Shown piece by piece: positions 33,108 through 44,919 of a stretch of DNA of 64,000 bases (within the stretch, counting starts at the first letter, position 1; every line of letters starts with the position of its first letter). The stretch is from Parelaphostrongylus tenuis. Taxonomy: Eukaryota > Nematoda > Chromadorea > Rhabditida > Metastrongylidae. The notes below the pieces were generated by a model. That model was not told the DNA's origin and did not search any database. It saw only the letters and a list, made by a program, of their open reading frames with translations. The stretch lies in assembly GCA_019055375.1 (NCBI GenBank), contig JAHQIW010000251.1, positions 120,445 to 184,444 on the forward strand, in the 5' to 3' direction. A program made the translations under genes and the position numbers.

Positions 33108-33172
33108 TGGGGGTGGAGCTCGGGTCCACGAGCACCGTGACCAACATCACAGCCACTCGGCCATAGCGCCCC
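33108..33172 (-). repeat. tRNA-derived SINE head
   Basis: On the minus strand it reads GGGGCGCTATGGCCGAGTGG, a Leu/Ser-tRNA-like 5' half, and ends GAGCTCCACCCCC, which can pair with the 5' GGGG. Box B is decayed (GGACCCGAGCT). Abuts the end of the R element. Confidence 0.55.
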
Positions 33173-33850
33173 AATTTGACTTTTAGAGTTTTCAATTCAG
33201 ATCTAACATGTCAGTATTGATATCTTGTGTTATAGTGTATTCTCGCCACTTTCTATGACGCAGAAAATTTCCGGACTAATAACATGAAATGCCTCACGCA
33301 TTGTAATAATTTGCTTAAGAAAAAGCCGCAGCCACTTTCAAATTTGACAGATTAGTGTATACCAAATTTTGTTGATTCAAATTGAAACCACTAAAATCTA
33401 CATCTATTGATCTACAAGATAGAAAATATTTTGCTCAGTGATAATGAAAAACATGTAGTTGTTTTGCTTAATGATGTTGAAAATTTGTAACTATCTGATG
33501 CCCATAATACGCTTCTCTTCAGTTTTTTTTTTTTTGTAGGACTCATCTTTCAAATATGGAAACAGATTAATCGGTAGAGGTTCTTTCAGCAGAGCTCGAT
33601 GAAGTCACGCCATGTAACACTTTAGAATTTCAGACTTTGTGTCTCATTTTTAGGAAGTTTTATTTGCAGCACGCATAATTCAAGGTTTTTGCATGAAGTA
33701 ACAAGTACGACTAGTGCGATATAGTGATCTTTCTTCTATAAATCTAAATAACTCTTAACTCACTGTGTACTCTAAGATGCAAAACTTCTCGTTGATTGTT
33801 GAAAGAGCTAGATTCAGAAGGTGTGTTTCGGATAGTCGTGCTTTCTATAT
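33173..33850. other. AT-rich stretch, nothing recognised
   Basis: Low-complexity T runs near 33,525. No ORF, repeat family or RNA signal that I can support. Confidence 0.4.
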
Positions 33851-33970
33851 GTGCCTGCTCAATTCTTTATTCTTTTCAATAGGCAGAATTATACCATCAG
33901 ATATAAAATAGTGCCTGCTCAATTCTTTATTCTTTTCAATAGGCAGAATTATACCATCAGATATAAAATA
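33851..33970 (+). repeat. perfect tandem duplication of 60 bp
   Basis: The 60-base unit starting GTGCCTGCTCAATTCTTTAT is repeated with no difference (33,851-33,910 and 33,911-33,970). The unit contains inverted ends TGCCT/AGGCA. The period equals a common FASTA line length, so a file or assembly artefact is possible. Confidence 0.95.
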
Positions 33971-34130
33971 ATGAATTTTAATTCGATATAGGTGCGGGCG
34001 TATAGTGGAATGGTTGGAGGGCCATGTAATACAAGAGTGCTCTGTTTCTCAATTTCGCTCCGCAGTCTAAGAAAATCCTTCATACCTACTGAGCTAACAA
34101 TTTGAAGACAGAGCACAGAAATTGGACACA

Positions 34131-34210
34131 AAGCTATCTTGAAGGATAAAATAAATTATTATGATACCTTGGTAGTAATTATCTTGAAGGATAAAATAAG
34201 CTAATATGAT
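34131..34210 (+). repeat. short tandem repeat, two units of about 45 bp
   Basis: TATCTTGAAGGATAAAATAA with a following TATGAT occurs twice, about 50 bases apart, with small changes. Confidence 0.6.
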
Positions 34211-34249
34211 AAAGTGATTGACATGCTCTGGGATACTACCAAAATCACC

Positions 34250-36930
34250 GTCTAACTTTGCAGTCGACAACGCCGACCTTGCGGCCAGGATTCCGACGTG
34301 CACGTTAAAGTGGCAGATTTGAGGGATCGAATGGGTGCGCACGGGTTGTGTGCCTTCATTTTGACTCATTCACTTAGTCGATGCCCTTTTGGGCCTCTAA
34401 GCACTTGCTTCATGTTTACTTCTGGATCTGGGTCGTTCATCATTCTGATATCGCTGTCTAGATACGTACATCTGGAGCATTCGGTGGCATTCATTCTACT
34501 ACGAATGGGCCGTCAGAAATAAGTCAGATCTTTGTGAGTATTGCTTGAGTAAGATTCAACCGAAGGTCACTTTTCTCAAATGCGCTGTCGAAGTTGGCCA
34601 GTATTTGCTTCGCCTGGCTGGTGATTAATAAGACCAATGCCATCAGCAAGGCAAAGATGTTTTAAAATCTCTAAACATCAATTCTCACTCCCATGTTGGC
34701 ACATTTCTATGTTCGCATGACGTTCTGAAGGGCGGCAATAAATACCTTTAGCGAGATTACAGCGTAATCCCTAACCTTTTTCATTATCGCTGTAGAATAG
34801 CGATAATTCGAATGTGAAGTTTTTAGTACGATTGTAAAGAAAGTTCTGGGGCACTTTGATAAGCATGAGGTAACTCCAATGCATATCATGGGAATATTAC
34901 AGTTTCTTATGTGGGGTTTTCCCACTGAAGGTCTAAATATTTTATATTCACTTTGTTATAGGCCTCCGCCATAACTAGCGATACAATCGTAGTTCGTGTT
35001 TTATTGCGTCATTATTGGAGAAAAGATCTTTTACAGCGAGCTTCAATTGATGAGATCGATGAAGTTGAAGGGGAAGGCACAGCAAACAGATCTGATGCTG
35101 CATTTTAATTTCAACATTTAATGCCGGTGATCTTGATCTTGAAGACAACCTCTCGTTCAGGACGTCTAACAAAGTTGAACAACAAAGATTTGATTGGAGT
35201 TTTGGAAGATGAACCGTCGTCAAGTGCTAGCGAATTGGCAACCGAACTTGGTCTTTTATACAACTGTGTTAACTCACATCCACCACTTTAACTTTGTCCC
35301 ACAAGAGACCACGCCAAAATTTATTCTGAAGAATAGTTCTCATTGTTTTTGTTTGAAATTCATGCACAAATTTGCAAGTTTTTACAAGTTACAAGTGCTC
35401 CGGAACTTTCTTTCCAACTTACGATAAGGCTCACGAACAATCTTTACGTACTTAGCAGAGACGGCTGCCCGAAGATTTCATATCAGCTTCTTCCTTCATT
35501 GAGTCACAAGTTTTCTTGAAATAGGTAGAGTTAGAATGAGCGCCCTTTGCATTTCGCAATACTTCAACGAATCTATAGCTGATATCGTTTAAGTACTGAA
35601 CTTTTTTCGAAACCCTGTTTGATTACACGCCAATATATAGTCTAGCGTTGGTCCAAACTTATGGAGGATCGGCCTAGTGAAGACTTTATGGACGAGAAAG
35701 AGAGCAGGGAAATTTAGCGACAGTTGATGATGTCGTCATTCCTTTATGTACAGCAACGCAGCTTGTTAGCATTCCATCAAATAGAAACCATATATCATTA
35801 CGGATAAAGTCTTGGGACTGAAACCAGTAAGCTCGTGAGGACTTTTTTGTCACACTTTCACACCTTCTCTTGCCTAAACCGAGTGTTCAGTTCTCTATGA
35901 ACAAAATAGTTTTTTGGATTTTAGATTAAAAAGTCAGTGGAGCAATATCTCCATCCTCTTTCATTCAATATGAGAGCGGGACGATGCGACTTTGTAAGAA
36001 GACTTCTGTGGTTATGCTTGATTTTCCTCATTTCTCTCTGAAACTTGTAATTATTTGGTCTGGTCATCAGATTGTAATCATTTTGATCTTGTAATTGAAG
36101 TGTCTGTAAATTATTGGGATGCTTTTCCAGTGCCTTTAGCGTGCAATCTTAGTGATGATTATCCTTTGCTTAGGTAGTATCCTAATTACCAATTGGTTAC
36201 TTACCATCATTCGTGTGATTCCACTTTGGCGTACCAGTTCGGGTATTTCTGGAAACAGACATCTCTTTGTGACTTTCGAACTCTCAGCTCTCATAGCGTT
36301 AGTGCGTGGAGATGTTGAACAGGACGGTAGTATTCTCGACTGATATTTTTAGAAACGCCACTTTTCATAGGATCGAGCAATGTTTAATTAAAATCCCACT
36401 TTACAGTAGTTTTAAGATTTCGTTTTTCAGACCTGATGGCTTTTTTCCTTTTCACAATGAATGGAACATGTGCCAAGGAGGTGATGGTCCGATAACGTGT
36501 AAAATCTGAGACAACAGCTACATCGGTCAAGCCATCGATTTCTATGCTGTCTATTTAGTTATAATACTTTTCATTAGAAGTCTTCTAGCACCAACGTTCA
36601 TAGCTAGGCTACTAGATTTGTGAACTAACATAAACAGTCTTCATTATTATGGTAACCTCAGAAAGAAGATCATCCTGGCTCGTCCATTCTGACGCATATG
36701 TCTCAATCCGGTCGGTCCAATCTAATCCACGATTTCCGAGTCTTTGTAGGCCCAGCCTTCGCATTGAAACTCTTAACAATGACTTTAAATACTGCTTGGT
36801 ATCTCCTAAAAACTTTTCTAATTTCAAGTTCTTTGTATTCGTATACCTGGTTGCTCGATGCTGCTGCGTAAGTGAAGAAGATTTTTAAACTTAGCAATGA
36901 TCTACTTCTCTTCATTAGTAGTCCAGCATC
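34250..36930 (-). mobile_element. old, heavily diverged RTE-type element
   Basis: Runs in the same order as the minus-strand RTE at 28.0-31.5 kb. On the plus strand, GGGTCGTTCATCATTCTGAT and ATACGTACATCTGGAGCATT match GGTCGTTCATTTTGTTGAT and TAGATGTAACTAGAGCATT; TATGTTCGCATGACGTTCTG matches the reverse-transcriptase end; 35,620-35,720 matches the region around the cysteine-glutamine motif; 36,240-36,320 and 36,420-36,530 match the linker; and the minus-strand peptide KVIVKSFNAKAGPTKTRKSW (about 36,760) matches the endonuclease [19 protein letters not shown]. The GDFN catalytic Asp is lost (KSFN). Clearly older than the other copies. Confidence 0.72.
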
Positions 36931-37440
36931 TCTGTTCGATCGTCGGTCAGATTTTATGATGTTTGTGTTTGAACGGGTGGTGATCTTAGTGTTCAGGCTG
37001 GTGACTCCTCTGTTGTCTGTTGTCTAAGGAGTTCTCGTTGATGCAATAGATTACCCCATCTGGGCGATGTTTTCTTACTCAGCTAAGCCACCAACGTTGT
37101 CTTGCTAGCCCATTTTATAATATTTTCAATGAAGGATCTAGATGGCTCAGCGTTACCGTATTCAGGACTCTTTCTTGTTTACGTTGATAAGCTTTGTTAG
37201 TTTTAGTTTTGCAGTTTTGCCAATACCTACATTTTGAAAGTTTCAGCAATAAGATTAGGACAAACATAGTTCAGTGTAGTCCCTTTTCAAAGTTAATTTG
37301 GAAAATTTCGGCCGAGCTAAAATTTTTCAGACAGCTTGTTTAATATCTGCTGCAAGCCAGGTGAAACGACTAAACGTTAACCCTTCTGGAGGGAATGTGA
37401 GCATTCAAATGCTCTAGTTTCTGGAAGTTTTTCTCATTTA
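36931..37440. other. stretch without recognisable features
   Basis: No supportable exon. It may include unrecognisable 5' sequence of the old RTE copy. Confidence 0.35.
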
Positions 37441-37444
37441 AATA

Positions 37445-38420
37445 TCTTTACTTTAAACACCTATAAATCATTCAAAAGCTTAAATTCTGGCACTTTTGAA
37501 GATGTAATATATTTATAAAAAGCTTTTTTATTACCTTATAACACAGGCAATAATGATACGTATCTCACTCATTTGCTTTCTTTGCTGGACTGGGGTCTGT
37601 GGGTGGCCTTGCAGTGGATTATTGGTAGTCATTTGTTAGCACATAGCCCTAAGAATTCCACAATAAAACTGGTTTTTGAATATAGAGCGCTGTTATAGCG
37701 AAGAAAGATTACGTTTCACGCTTGGAATAGTTAGCCCGTCACTTAAACCTCATAACAAGTTTATTTGGAAGTGTGAGACAAGAAAAAATTGCACTTACAG
37801 AACGATACAACAAGCCTTTTCTACATTTCCAGTACAACAAGCTTAAGAATTTTCGTTTGTTTTTCGGAGAAAAGATTCCTGAATACATCTCGAAAATCGC
37901 GCACTTCTCGAATAGCGCCTCGTGCAGCGAATTCAACTACCACCTTGAAAAAGCACGTCATTAGAGAGGAGCGCGATTTTCGTAATTTATTCAGGAAATC
38001 TGCACCCGTTCCAGAAAGACTTCCAGGATTTTTTTGAGAATCAGAGAAGAGAATATAAGTACAAACTTTTTTGTTCGCTTCGCATCACCAGATAAACCCG
38101 TCGTGATGTTTACGCGGAAAGCTAATTGGTGCGAGTGCGAAACGTGATCGCCCTTTTGCTCTCATAGAGTTTTATGTGAACTATTTTAAGTTATTCATAA
38201 TCTTTGAGATTTGGGCTATGGAGTGGTCATCGATAGTCCATCGAAGGTCACTAACAGAACCCAGTCGAGCAACTTAAGCTGAGTGTGAAATATGTTATTA
38301 TTTCCGTTACGACGATGCAATGACTTATTATAAACTGAACAAATTATTGAAATTGCCGCGATTTGAGCTTTGCATGATTATGGATGTTCACGAAAGATTT
38401 TTCCAGGGTGAAAAGCTGAC
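37445..38420. repeat. FB1-type foldback, large
   Basis: The left side (ATCATTCAAAAGCTTAAATTC, TATAACACAGGCAATAATGA, AAGAAAGATTACGTTTCACGC) is answered on the right by the inverted set (GAGTGCGAAACGTGATCGCC, TGTGAAATATGTTATTATTT, CCGCGATTTGAGCTTTGCATGATTA). The middle shares blocks with the foldback at 62.2-62.7 kb. Confidence 0.6.
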
Positions 38421-39377
38421 AGAAAATCGTGTATTCACATGAATACATTCCGTCCCGAATGGGTTAAATGGATTTGACAGCGAAAAATGATCACCTTTTT
38501 ATTGGGAGTAAACTTTGCTTAGTTCACTTGATTACTTTATATTTGGCCTCTACATCATATCTAACAATCGGAAGAGCCCCACATGGATGTGAGAATTCAA
38601 AACTTCACGATGCACAAGTGGGCATTTTCGACATTTCAGAACCGCATTTTTATGAACGTTTTATAACACCTTTTCTTTAGTCAACGCGATTAGATATTCA
38701 AACCTTGATAGACTTTATTCGATAAAAAGAAGTTTGGAGGCTAACTGCTCCGGAATTTCATAATAAGAGCGGTTTAATTTTTATGAAATAAGAACGGGCA
38801 AACATGCGCGCTTTACGATAATGAATATTTTCCTAGTTTTTTTATGCATCCAAAAATAAGAATTGATAAAAATTGATATAAAGTGCCAAATTAAAAGAAT
38901 TGTCAAAAATTATTAAAATTACTATCAAGTACTATTTTCGAGCAAGGACTGCTCTTATCTATAAGCCACTCTTGTCTATAGAATTTTAGGGCACACCGAA
39001 CACGTTTACTGTTTCACTGCATATTAATAGAAATATCTGAAAGGTCTTTTTCCTTATTGTGTCCTCAATGCCATCATTTCTTCAATTTTCTGAATGTTTA
39101 AAGTCGTTTGAAAGTTTTTGAGTGACGTGCAAAAATAGCGTTCAAATTTCATTACCCGACTACCACTCTACATTATTGAATTTAGACCAGTCATCAGCTG
39201 AACAACTAAAAGTTGTCATTATTACAACGCACGTAGCAAACGATCATCACCGATTTCTCAATTCAAGATGAACCCAGTATAGAGGGCTATCCTAAACGTG
39301 GTCACAACCTTGTGCAAAAGTGGTGTCGTATCTGTCTCGGCATGTTGAGAAAGTAGATCGCCAACAGCACTTGAAAG
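38421..39377. other. AT-rich stretch without a supportable gene
   Basis: One 70-codon ORF at 38,468-38,680 has no recognised features. The sequence is otherwise AT-rich with stops in all frames. Confidence 0.35.
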
Positions 39378-41632
39378 AAAGAAGATCATACACTCTTCAA
39401 GGTCACTGTCGGAGATTCCAGCGCAAAAATTGGACCTAGAAGAACGTCTGAAGAAGGTCACATAGGGACCAACGGACTAGAATGGAATGAACAGGGTGAG
39501 AGGCTATCTGAGTTTATCATGACGACCCAAACCATGCATGGTAACTCGCAATTCCTAAAGCCTCTTTCTCAGCGATGGACGTGGGAGTCTCCCAAGGGAG
39601 AGAACCATAGCGAAATAGATCACATCATAGTAAATCGAAGATTTTGCCTGACCGACGTCGCTGTTGTTCCTAAGTTCTACACAGGATCAGACCATCGCCA
39701 CCTTCGCGCCACGTTCCTTTTTTCGAGAAGAGGAGATAAAGCCACTAAATTCAAACAACGAAGCCCCAGAACTACCATAAACTGGGATGTATTCAAATCA
39801 TTAGTCGGCTCTTGGGACGATACCGTTGTCGACAACATCGACGAAGAATACGATCGACTCGCTGAACATCTTCACGTTAGCGCTATGAAAGCCGAGAGTC
39901 TTAAGGTCACGAAGAGACGCTTGTCTCTGAAGACACTCGAGCTGATACGTCAACGTGGAATCGCACGAGCTGCAGGCAACCGAAACCTTACGTCCGCACT
40001 TGCGAAACGCTGCAGAGGAGCGATAAAAGAAGACTTCAAAGAGAGAAGAGCAGCAAGTATGGCAGAAGCCACGGAAGCTGGGAAGAGCAATCGCAAAGCC
40101 CAGCTAGGCCACCAACTATAAGACCAAGATGATCGCACTCCGATATACTGACGGGACACTTGCAGCTTCGAGAATGGCTATGGAGAAAATCATCCACCGA
40201 TGGATAACCTGCAAGATTGTATTGTTGTTCAAATAGGGAGACCTTCACGACATAGGCAATTATCTCCCAATCTGCTTGCTGCCCGTTGTCTATAAACTCT
40301 TTACTCGAGTCATCCTAAATAGGATTGAAAGAACATTGGACGAAAGACAGTCATGCGAACAAGCAGGGTTCCGAAAAGAATTTAGTACCATAAACCACAC
40401 GATTACAAGACTCATTGAAGTCTTGCAAGAGTACAAGCAACCACTCTGTCCACTCGTCGATCTAAGAAAGCCTTTGATGCAGTGGAAACAGAAGCGGTTA
40501 TAGAGGCTCTGGATAACCAGGGCGTCCCTACTCGGTACATAATGATCCTTCGTGAGCTTTACAAAGATTTCACGACCAAAATATCTCCATTCTACAACAA
40601 TGTCACCATTGACGTAAGAAGAGAGGTTCGACAAAGCGATACAATTTCGCCAAAACTATTTACTGCCACCCTACAAAACGTCATGCGAACATGAGCTTTA
40701 TGAAGATTTCACGGCCAAAATATCTCCATTTTACAACAATATCACCATTGACATAAGAAAAGGGGTTCGACAAGGCGATCGACAATTAAATCATCTTCGC
40801 TTTGCTGACGACATCGTTCTCATAACACCAAACATCAGTCAAGCGAAACGAATGCTGACCGATTTTGATAACGCCTGTGGAAAGATTGGTCTCCAACTGA
40901 ATTTAACGAGAACATTGTTTATGAGGAACGGATGGGTTTCGAATTCCCCATCCACGCTCAAAGGAACGACAATCTGCGAATGCTCCAGTTACGTCTATTT
41001 AGGTCGTGATATCAACATGATGAACGACCTAGCTCCAGAGTTGAGCAGGAAGAAACGAGCGACTTGAGGAACATTTAAGAGCATCGATGATGTAGTGAAG
41101 AGGACAAAGAACATCCGACTCCGTGCCCACCTTTCCGACTTCCCTGCCCTAACGTATTCAGCAGGAACCTAGTCGCTACGTAGGCAGGATGAAAGATCAC
41201 TTGGCGTTATCGAACGCGCAGTCGAAAGGTCGATGCTAGGAGTATCCCGTATCTCGCAAATGAGAGAAAGGATCTGAAGTTTCGACCTACGTCAATGATT
41301 GAAAATCAGAGACGCCGTTCTACACGCCAGGATATCGAAAACAAGGTGAGCCGCACACGTGATGCGCTTCAACGACAACCGATGGACGAGAGCCGTTACC
41401 GACTGGATTCCTCGGGACGTCAAGCGCTCTAAAGGAAGATCACTGACCCTTTGGTCCGATTTCTTCACGAAAGCGATAGAAGAAAAATTTGATGCTCAGC
41501 AAATCCCTAGAGCGAGGAGGACCCACTGGGCTACTCTTGCACACTATAGGGAAAAATGGAAGAGGTGCTGGTACCAGCTCGAGTCACTTGACGATCAACG
41601 CTACCACGGGTGATACAGGTGATAGCGATAAA
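39378..41632 (+). mobile_element. 5'-truncated, rearranged RTE retrotransposon
   Basis: Starts inside the endonuclease domain (homology begins AAGATCATACACTCTTCAAG) and runs to the 3' tail GGTGATACAGGTGATAG. Pieces seen: endonuclease end and linker (39,519-40,121; NSQFLKPLSQRWTWES, EIDHIIVNRRFCL, YTGSDHRHLRATF), reverse transcriptase (40,276-40,694), the catalytic loop with FADDIVLITPN (about 40,800), and the C-terminus (41,359-41,613; TRAVTDWIPRDVKRSKGRS). About 280 bases of the reverse-transcriptase N-terminal part are missing near 40,220, and one segment is duplicated near 40,690. Not functional. Confidence 0.85.
39519..40121 (+). pseudogene. RTE endonuclease C-terminal part and linker, 200 codons
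   Basis: Longest intact piece of the 39.4-41.6 kb RTE. Holds the end of the endonuclease/exonuclease/phosphatase fold, with the catalytic SDH at GSDHRHLRATF, and the Lys/Arg/Ala-rich linker (GIARAAGNRNLTSALAKRCR). The first half of the domain is absent because the element is 5' truncated, so the piece is not an enzyme. Confidence 0.8.
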
Positions 41633-41670
41633 CCCCAAATTTATTAACCATGATCGACCAAAATCGTATT

Positions 41671-41948
41671 TATACCTTTATTTCGAGTGCTTTGTTTAGA
41701 CCACGCTCAAATTTCAATAGATCCTTTCATTATTATTTCACTTGACATAGATGTAAAACTTTCGTCTTCGATGACTCTGCATAATTAGTGTAAGGCTCCC
41801 GAGAGAGTTGATTATAAAAAGATCGAAATACGACGACTTTCTGTCTGGCTGACGAGTCTGTAAGGACGAAACACGTGTATTGGGCTATACAAGAGCCCTT
41901 ACCAGATCACATGACAAGTTGGCTCAAATAATAATGAAAGGATATATC
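41671..41948. mobile_element. R element with 10-bp target duplication
   Basis: AAATCGTATT lies at both borders (41,661-41,670 and 41,949-41,958). The element begins near TTTATTTCGAGTGCTTTG and ends CTCAAATAATAATGAAAGGA, the same termini as the copy in the 30.4-kb RTE. Inside are GACGAGTCTGTAAGGACGAA and ACACGTGTATTGGGCT, in the opposite order to the 32.8-kb copy. No ORF. Confidence 0.75.
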
Positions 41949-42026
41949 AAATCGTATTGTTTAGTGCCGTTCAATTGGGCAATTTTGTGAACATTTTGAT
42001 ATACGGCTTGCCTATAATTGCTTCAG

Positions 42027-44243
42027 GATGGAGCAGTCGTGGGAAGAATTTCGCCGGTTACTTATGCCACGAATGGCACGTAGGGAATAATGCAAGTGTA
42101 CCGGTGATCAAGATCGAAAGAACTTCCCAGGAAGGTAAGATTTCTTGTCTTGATGATGACATATTTCTTACAACTCGGAAGTGCCCTTCCGGTATATGTC
42201 GCAAAAAATTGAAGGACTAAAATTCACCAAATCTCGGCTTAAGTAATGAGAAGTAAAAAAGTCGGACAGGTACTCTTTTGGGTGTACAAAAGGCACAAAG
42301 GCATGAAATCAACGACTTTCAGGTGGCAGTTCATACTTGCGGCAGGAGTCCAATGAGGATGTAAATCTTGGGTCTTTTCGGATAAATTTAAAATTCAGGG
42401 GTGAATGGAAAGAGAATGTGTTTGAATACCACAAATGACCTGACTAACTGGTAATTATTTCCTGTTATATACGAGGATCAAACACAGCATGCGGGCATCA
42501 GTGACCTTCCTGTTTCATGTGGGGAGATCATTAATGGGATTTATTTAGTACCTAGGCATCACTGATGGTTCTCTAAACTGAACTGCTACCAGATTTTGGA
42601 AATATTAAGTGATTTTCGGTATAATACACCGTTCAGATGGAGGCGAAGGTGAAATAGCCGAAACGTTGTCAGTGGTGTTTGAAAAACACACATCATCTTC
42701 TCACAAGGTTTGCAGAGAATAGTTAGTAAGCTATATTTGATTGATCAAGCTGATGTTTAGTGAAGTCAGTCTTCCAAACTTTTACTTTGACTCCTAATTG
42801 GCGGCCACAGAAATCGATGCCTGCAGAGCGAAATGCGCGACTTTCGTTGTTGATTGAGATTTTTTTCTTCTTTTGGCAAGAATGTCTGAAATTCATGCAT
42901 AACTTTGATAGAGCAAGATTTTCTCTACTCGCTCATATGCTGTTGCTCTAGTTATACGTGTGTTATGTAGAGTAAAGCGCTGATTTACTACGCAATCGTG
43001 CCGAATTTGGCATTCAGCCTTTTGTACTGCATTGTACGTTTCGACTGATAGAAGCATGAATATGTACTGTATAGAAAGGGTTTTTCATTGCAGTAGTTAT
43101 TGTACAGTCACGATGAAGCTTATTCAACAAAGAGGCATCCCTTCATAAACGATTTCTGTGCAACCATTGTTCCACCTACGGCATTGTTCCATTGTTCACA
43201 GTTTTCACGCTGGCAGAAACAATGTTTGCAGAGATCAGTAAGCATTTGTTGAATTGGTAATAAATTCGCACAAAGCCCATTTCCTAGAGAACGTCCAGTT
43301 TATAACAGGGCAGATTATGTTGCATTGATCACCGACTGAAGAGAACAGTTCTTATGTAGATGTTGGAGTGTAGTGATTATGTCTATTTGGATGAAGAAGG
43401 AGCTTGGTAGAAAATAAGGAACTGCTTACTCTGCGTTTGGGCTTCTGGCACAGGCCATTAATCAAACCACTTGCATCGACAGCTGCCCAACTGCTGCACT
43501 CACAACCTCATACCTGCTCATCAAGCACATTGTAACATTGACAGAAAAAGTAAGGAGCTTGGCGCACCAAATCTGTCTTATATACTAAGTGCTGGAAATA
43601 TGCGATTCTCACCAGAGCGACCATTGCCACAAGTGATTTCCATTGGGCACTCGCAAAATCTGAGCGTCAGTAGATTTACCTCATCTTTATGAACGATAAA
43701 AGAACGAAAGGCAATGATTTATAATGTGCTGTAGTGTTTACCTAAGCAAAGAAGTTACTCCAAATTGCTCTTGGAGCGATGATGTTTTAATTAACAGATA
43801 AACGGCAAATGGAGAAGAGTTCAGAGTTTCTATTTGTTGCACTGTGGAGGTTGTTTGCCTAAACATTGACTTGTGGTGCGCAAGGATGCATCAAGTAGAT
43901 GCTTTATGATCTCATAGGCGAGTCTGTTATCATCCCACTAGCCCGATATGATGAGGAGCTTGGTTAATCTGAAGCGATCAACTTTGATGATTTGAACTCA
44001 AGTTGTAATCTTCGGAAGTTCAGTGTTTGAGAAGAGATCTGTTCTTTTCCTTACCATTTGTTACAGTGAAGTTTTTTTCACTTTATGCAACGGTCAACAA
44101 TTATCATTTATTCTTAGAAATATCCTACAATAATGCAGATCGGCCGCTAATCCAGTGTCAATTGTTAGGAGGATTTTAAGCCCAAAGGGACAGCGTGCCC
44201 AACTGAGGTACACGAGTGTTTGAAGGTATTTCTCGTTGCATAA
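42027..44243 (+). CDS. group of exon-like segments, possible unrecognised gene
   Basis: Several segments have good plus-strand splice sites. 42,027-42,134 (CTTCAG acceptor, GAAG|gtaaga donor) has an ATG one base after the acceptor reading MEQSWEEFRRLLMPRMA, with a possible donor at GCAC|gtaggg; another frame is open throughout. 43,202-43,237 is a 36-base segment reading FTLAETMFAEI. 43,454-43,549 reads AINQTTCIDSCPTAALTTSY, then LLIKHIVTLTEK|gtaagg. 43,798-43,849 reads INGKWRRVQSFYLLHCG. 44,169-44,243 reads EDFKPKGTACPTEVHECLKV and a stop. Phases agree for the first two but not for the whole chain, so at least one piece is wrong or missing. I do not recognise any domain. Confidence 0.25.
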
Positions 44244-44249
44244 AAGTTT

Positions 44250-44500
44250 TCTCTAAGACATTTGGTAATCATTCGAAAGCTCAGATCTCTGCAATGTCAA
44301 TGATTTGTTCAATATTAGAGAAAGAGTTCTTATTACGTTGTATCAGCGAAATAAAACTATATTTCACACTCAGTTTTATTCATTTGCTCGGCTGAGGCTT
44401 CGATATGGCTCTTCACTAGAGTTGTATTAGCTGTTAGGTAGCCCAAGTCGCGAGGATTTTGGTGACATAATTATTTTTTTGAAAGGCTATCACAAAGCGC
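44250..44500. repeat. FB1 monomers
   Basis: Family blocks GTAATCATTCGAAAGCTCAG, ATCTCTGCAATGTCAATGAT and CACACTCAGTTTTATTCATTTG, then GCGCTGTAAGGGC near 44,495. Confidence 0.5.
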
Positions 44501-44604
44501 TGTAAGGGCAAAAAAAAAGATGACATTCACGTCGAATATTTACCCCCACCGCTTGGACGTCATAGGTAGTTTATTGGTAATTACAAGTGAAGTTTGTATG
44601 TCAG

Positions 44605-44710
44605 AGGTATTCTACCGTTACATGAAGAATGGAATATCACGAATGAACTCTTTACAAAGGTTATGATATCAGAAGCGACTACTTCTCTTGAAATCCTTCA
44701 CCTTCCAAAG
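44605..44710 (+). other. isolated exon-like segment
   Basis: After GTATGTCAG, the frame reads GILPLHEEWNITNELFTKVM and ISEATTSLEILHLPK, and stops at a clean CCAAAG|gtaata donor. LPxxxxELFTKVM resembles the RTE motif LLPVVYKLFTRVILNR, so this may be a diverged retrotransposon piece and not a host exon. Confidence 0.25.
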
Positions 44711-44919
44711 GTAATACCACGTCCTCGTAAAAAAAAAACACACAAACTTCCAGCAGCAATTGTGCATTTGTATCGAATGGAAGTATATGTGGAGGCAATT
44801 ATAATGTGAAGCTCGAGTAAGTGTAGGATGAGCGCGCGTTTATCATTGCATATGATACGGTACTTCTTCTATCAGCAAGCATATTCAAAAAAAGCGTATT
44901 TTTGTCCTTTCTAAAAATT

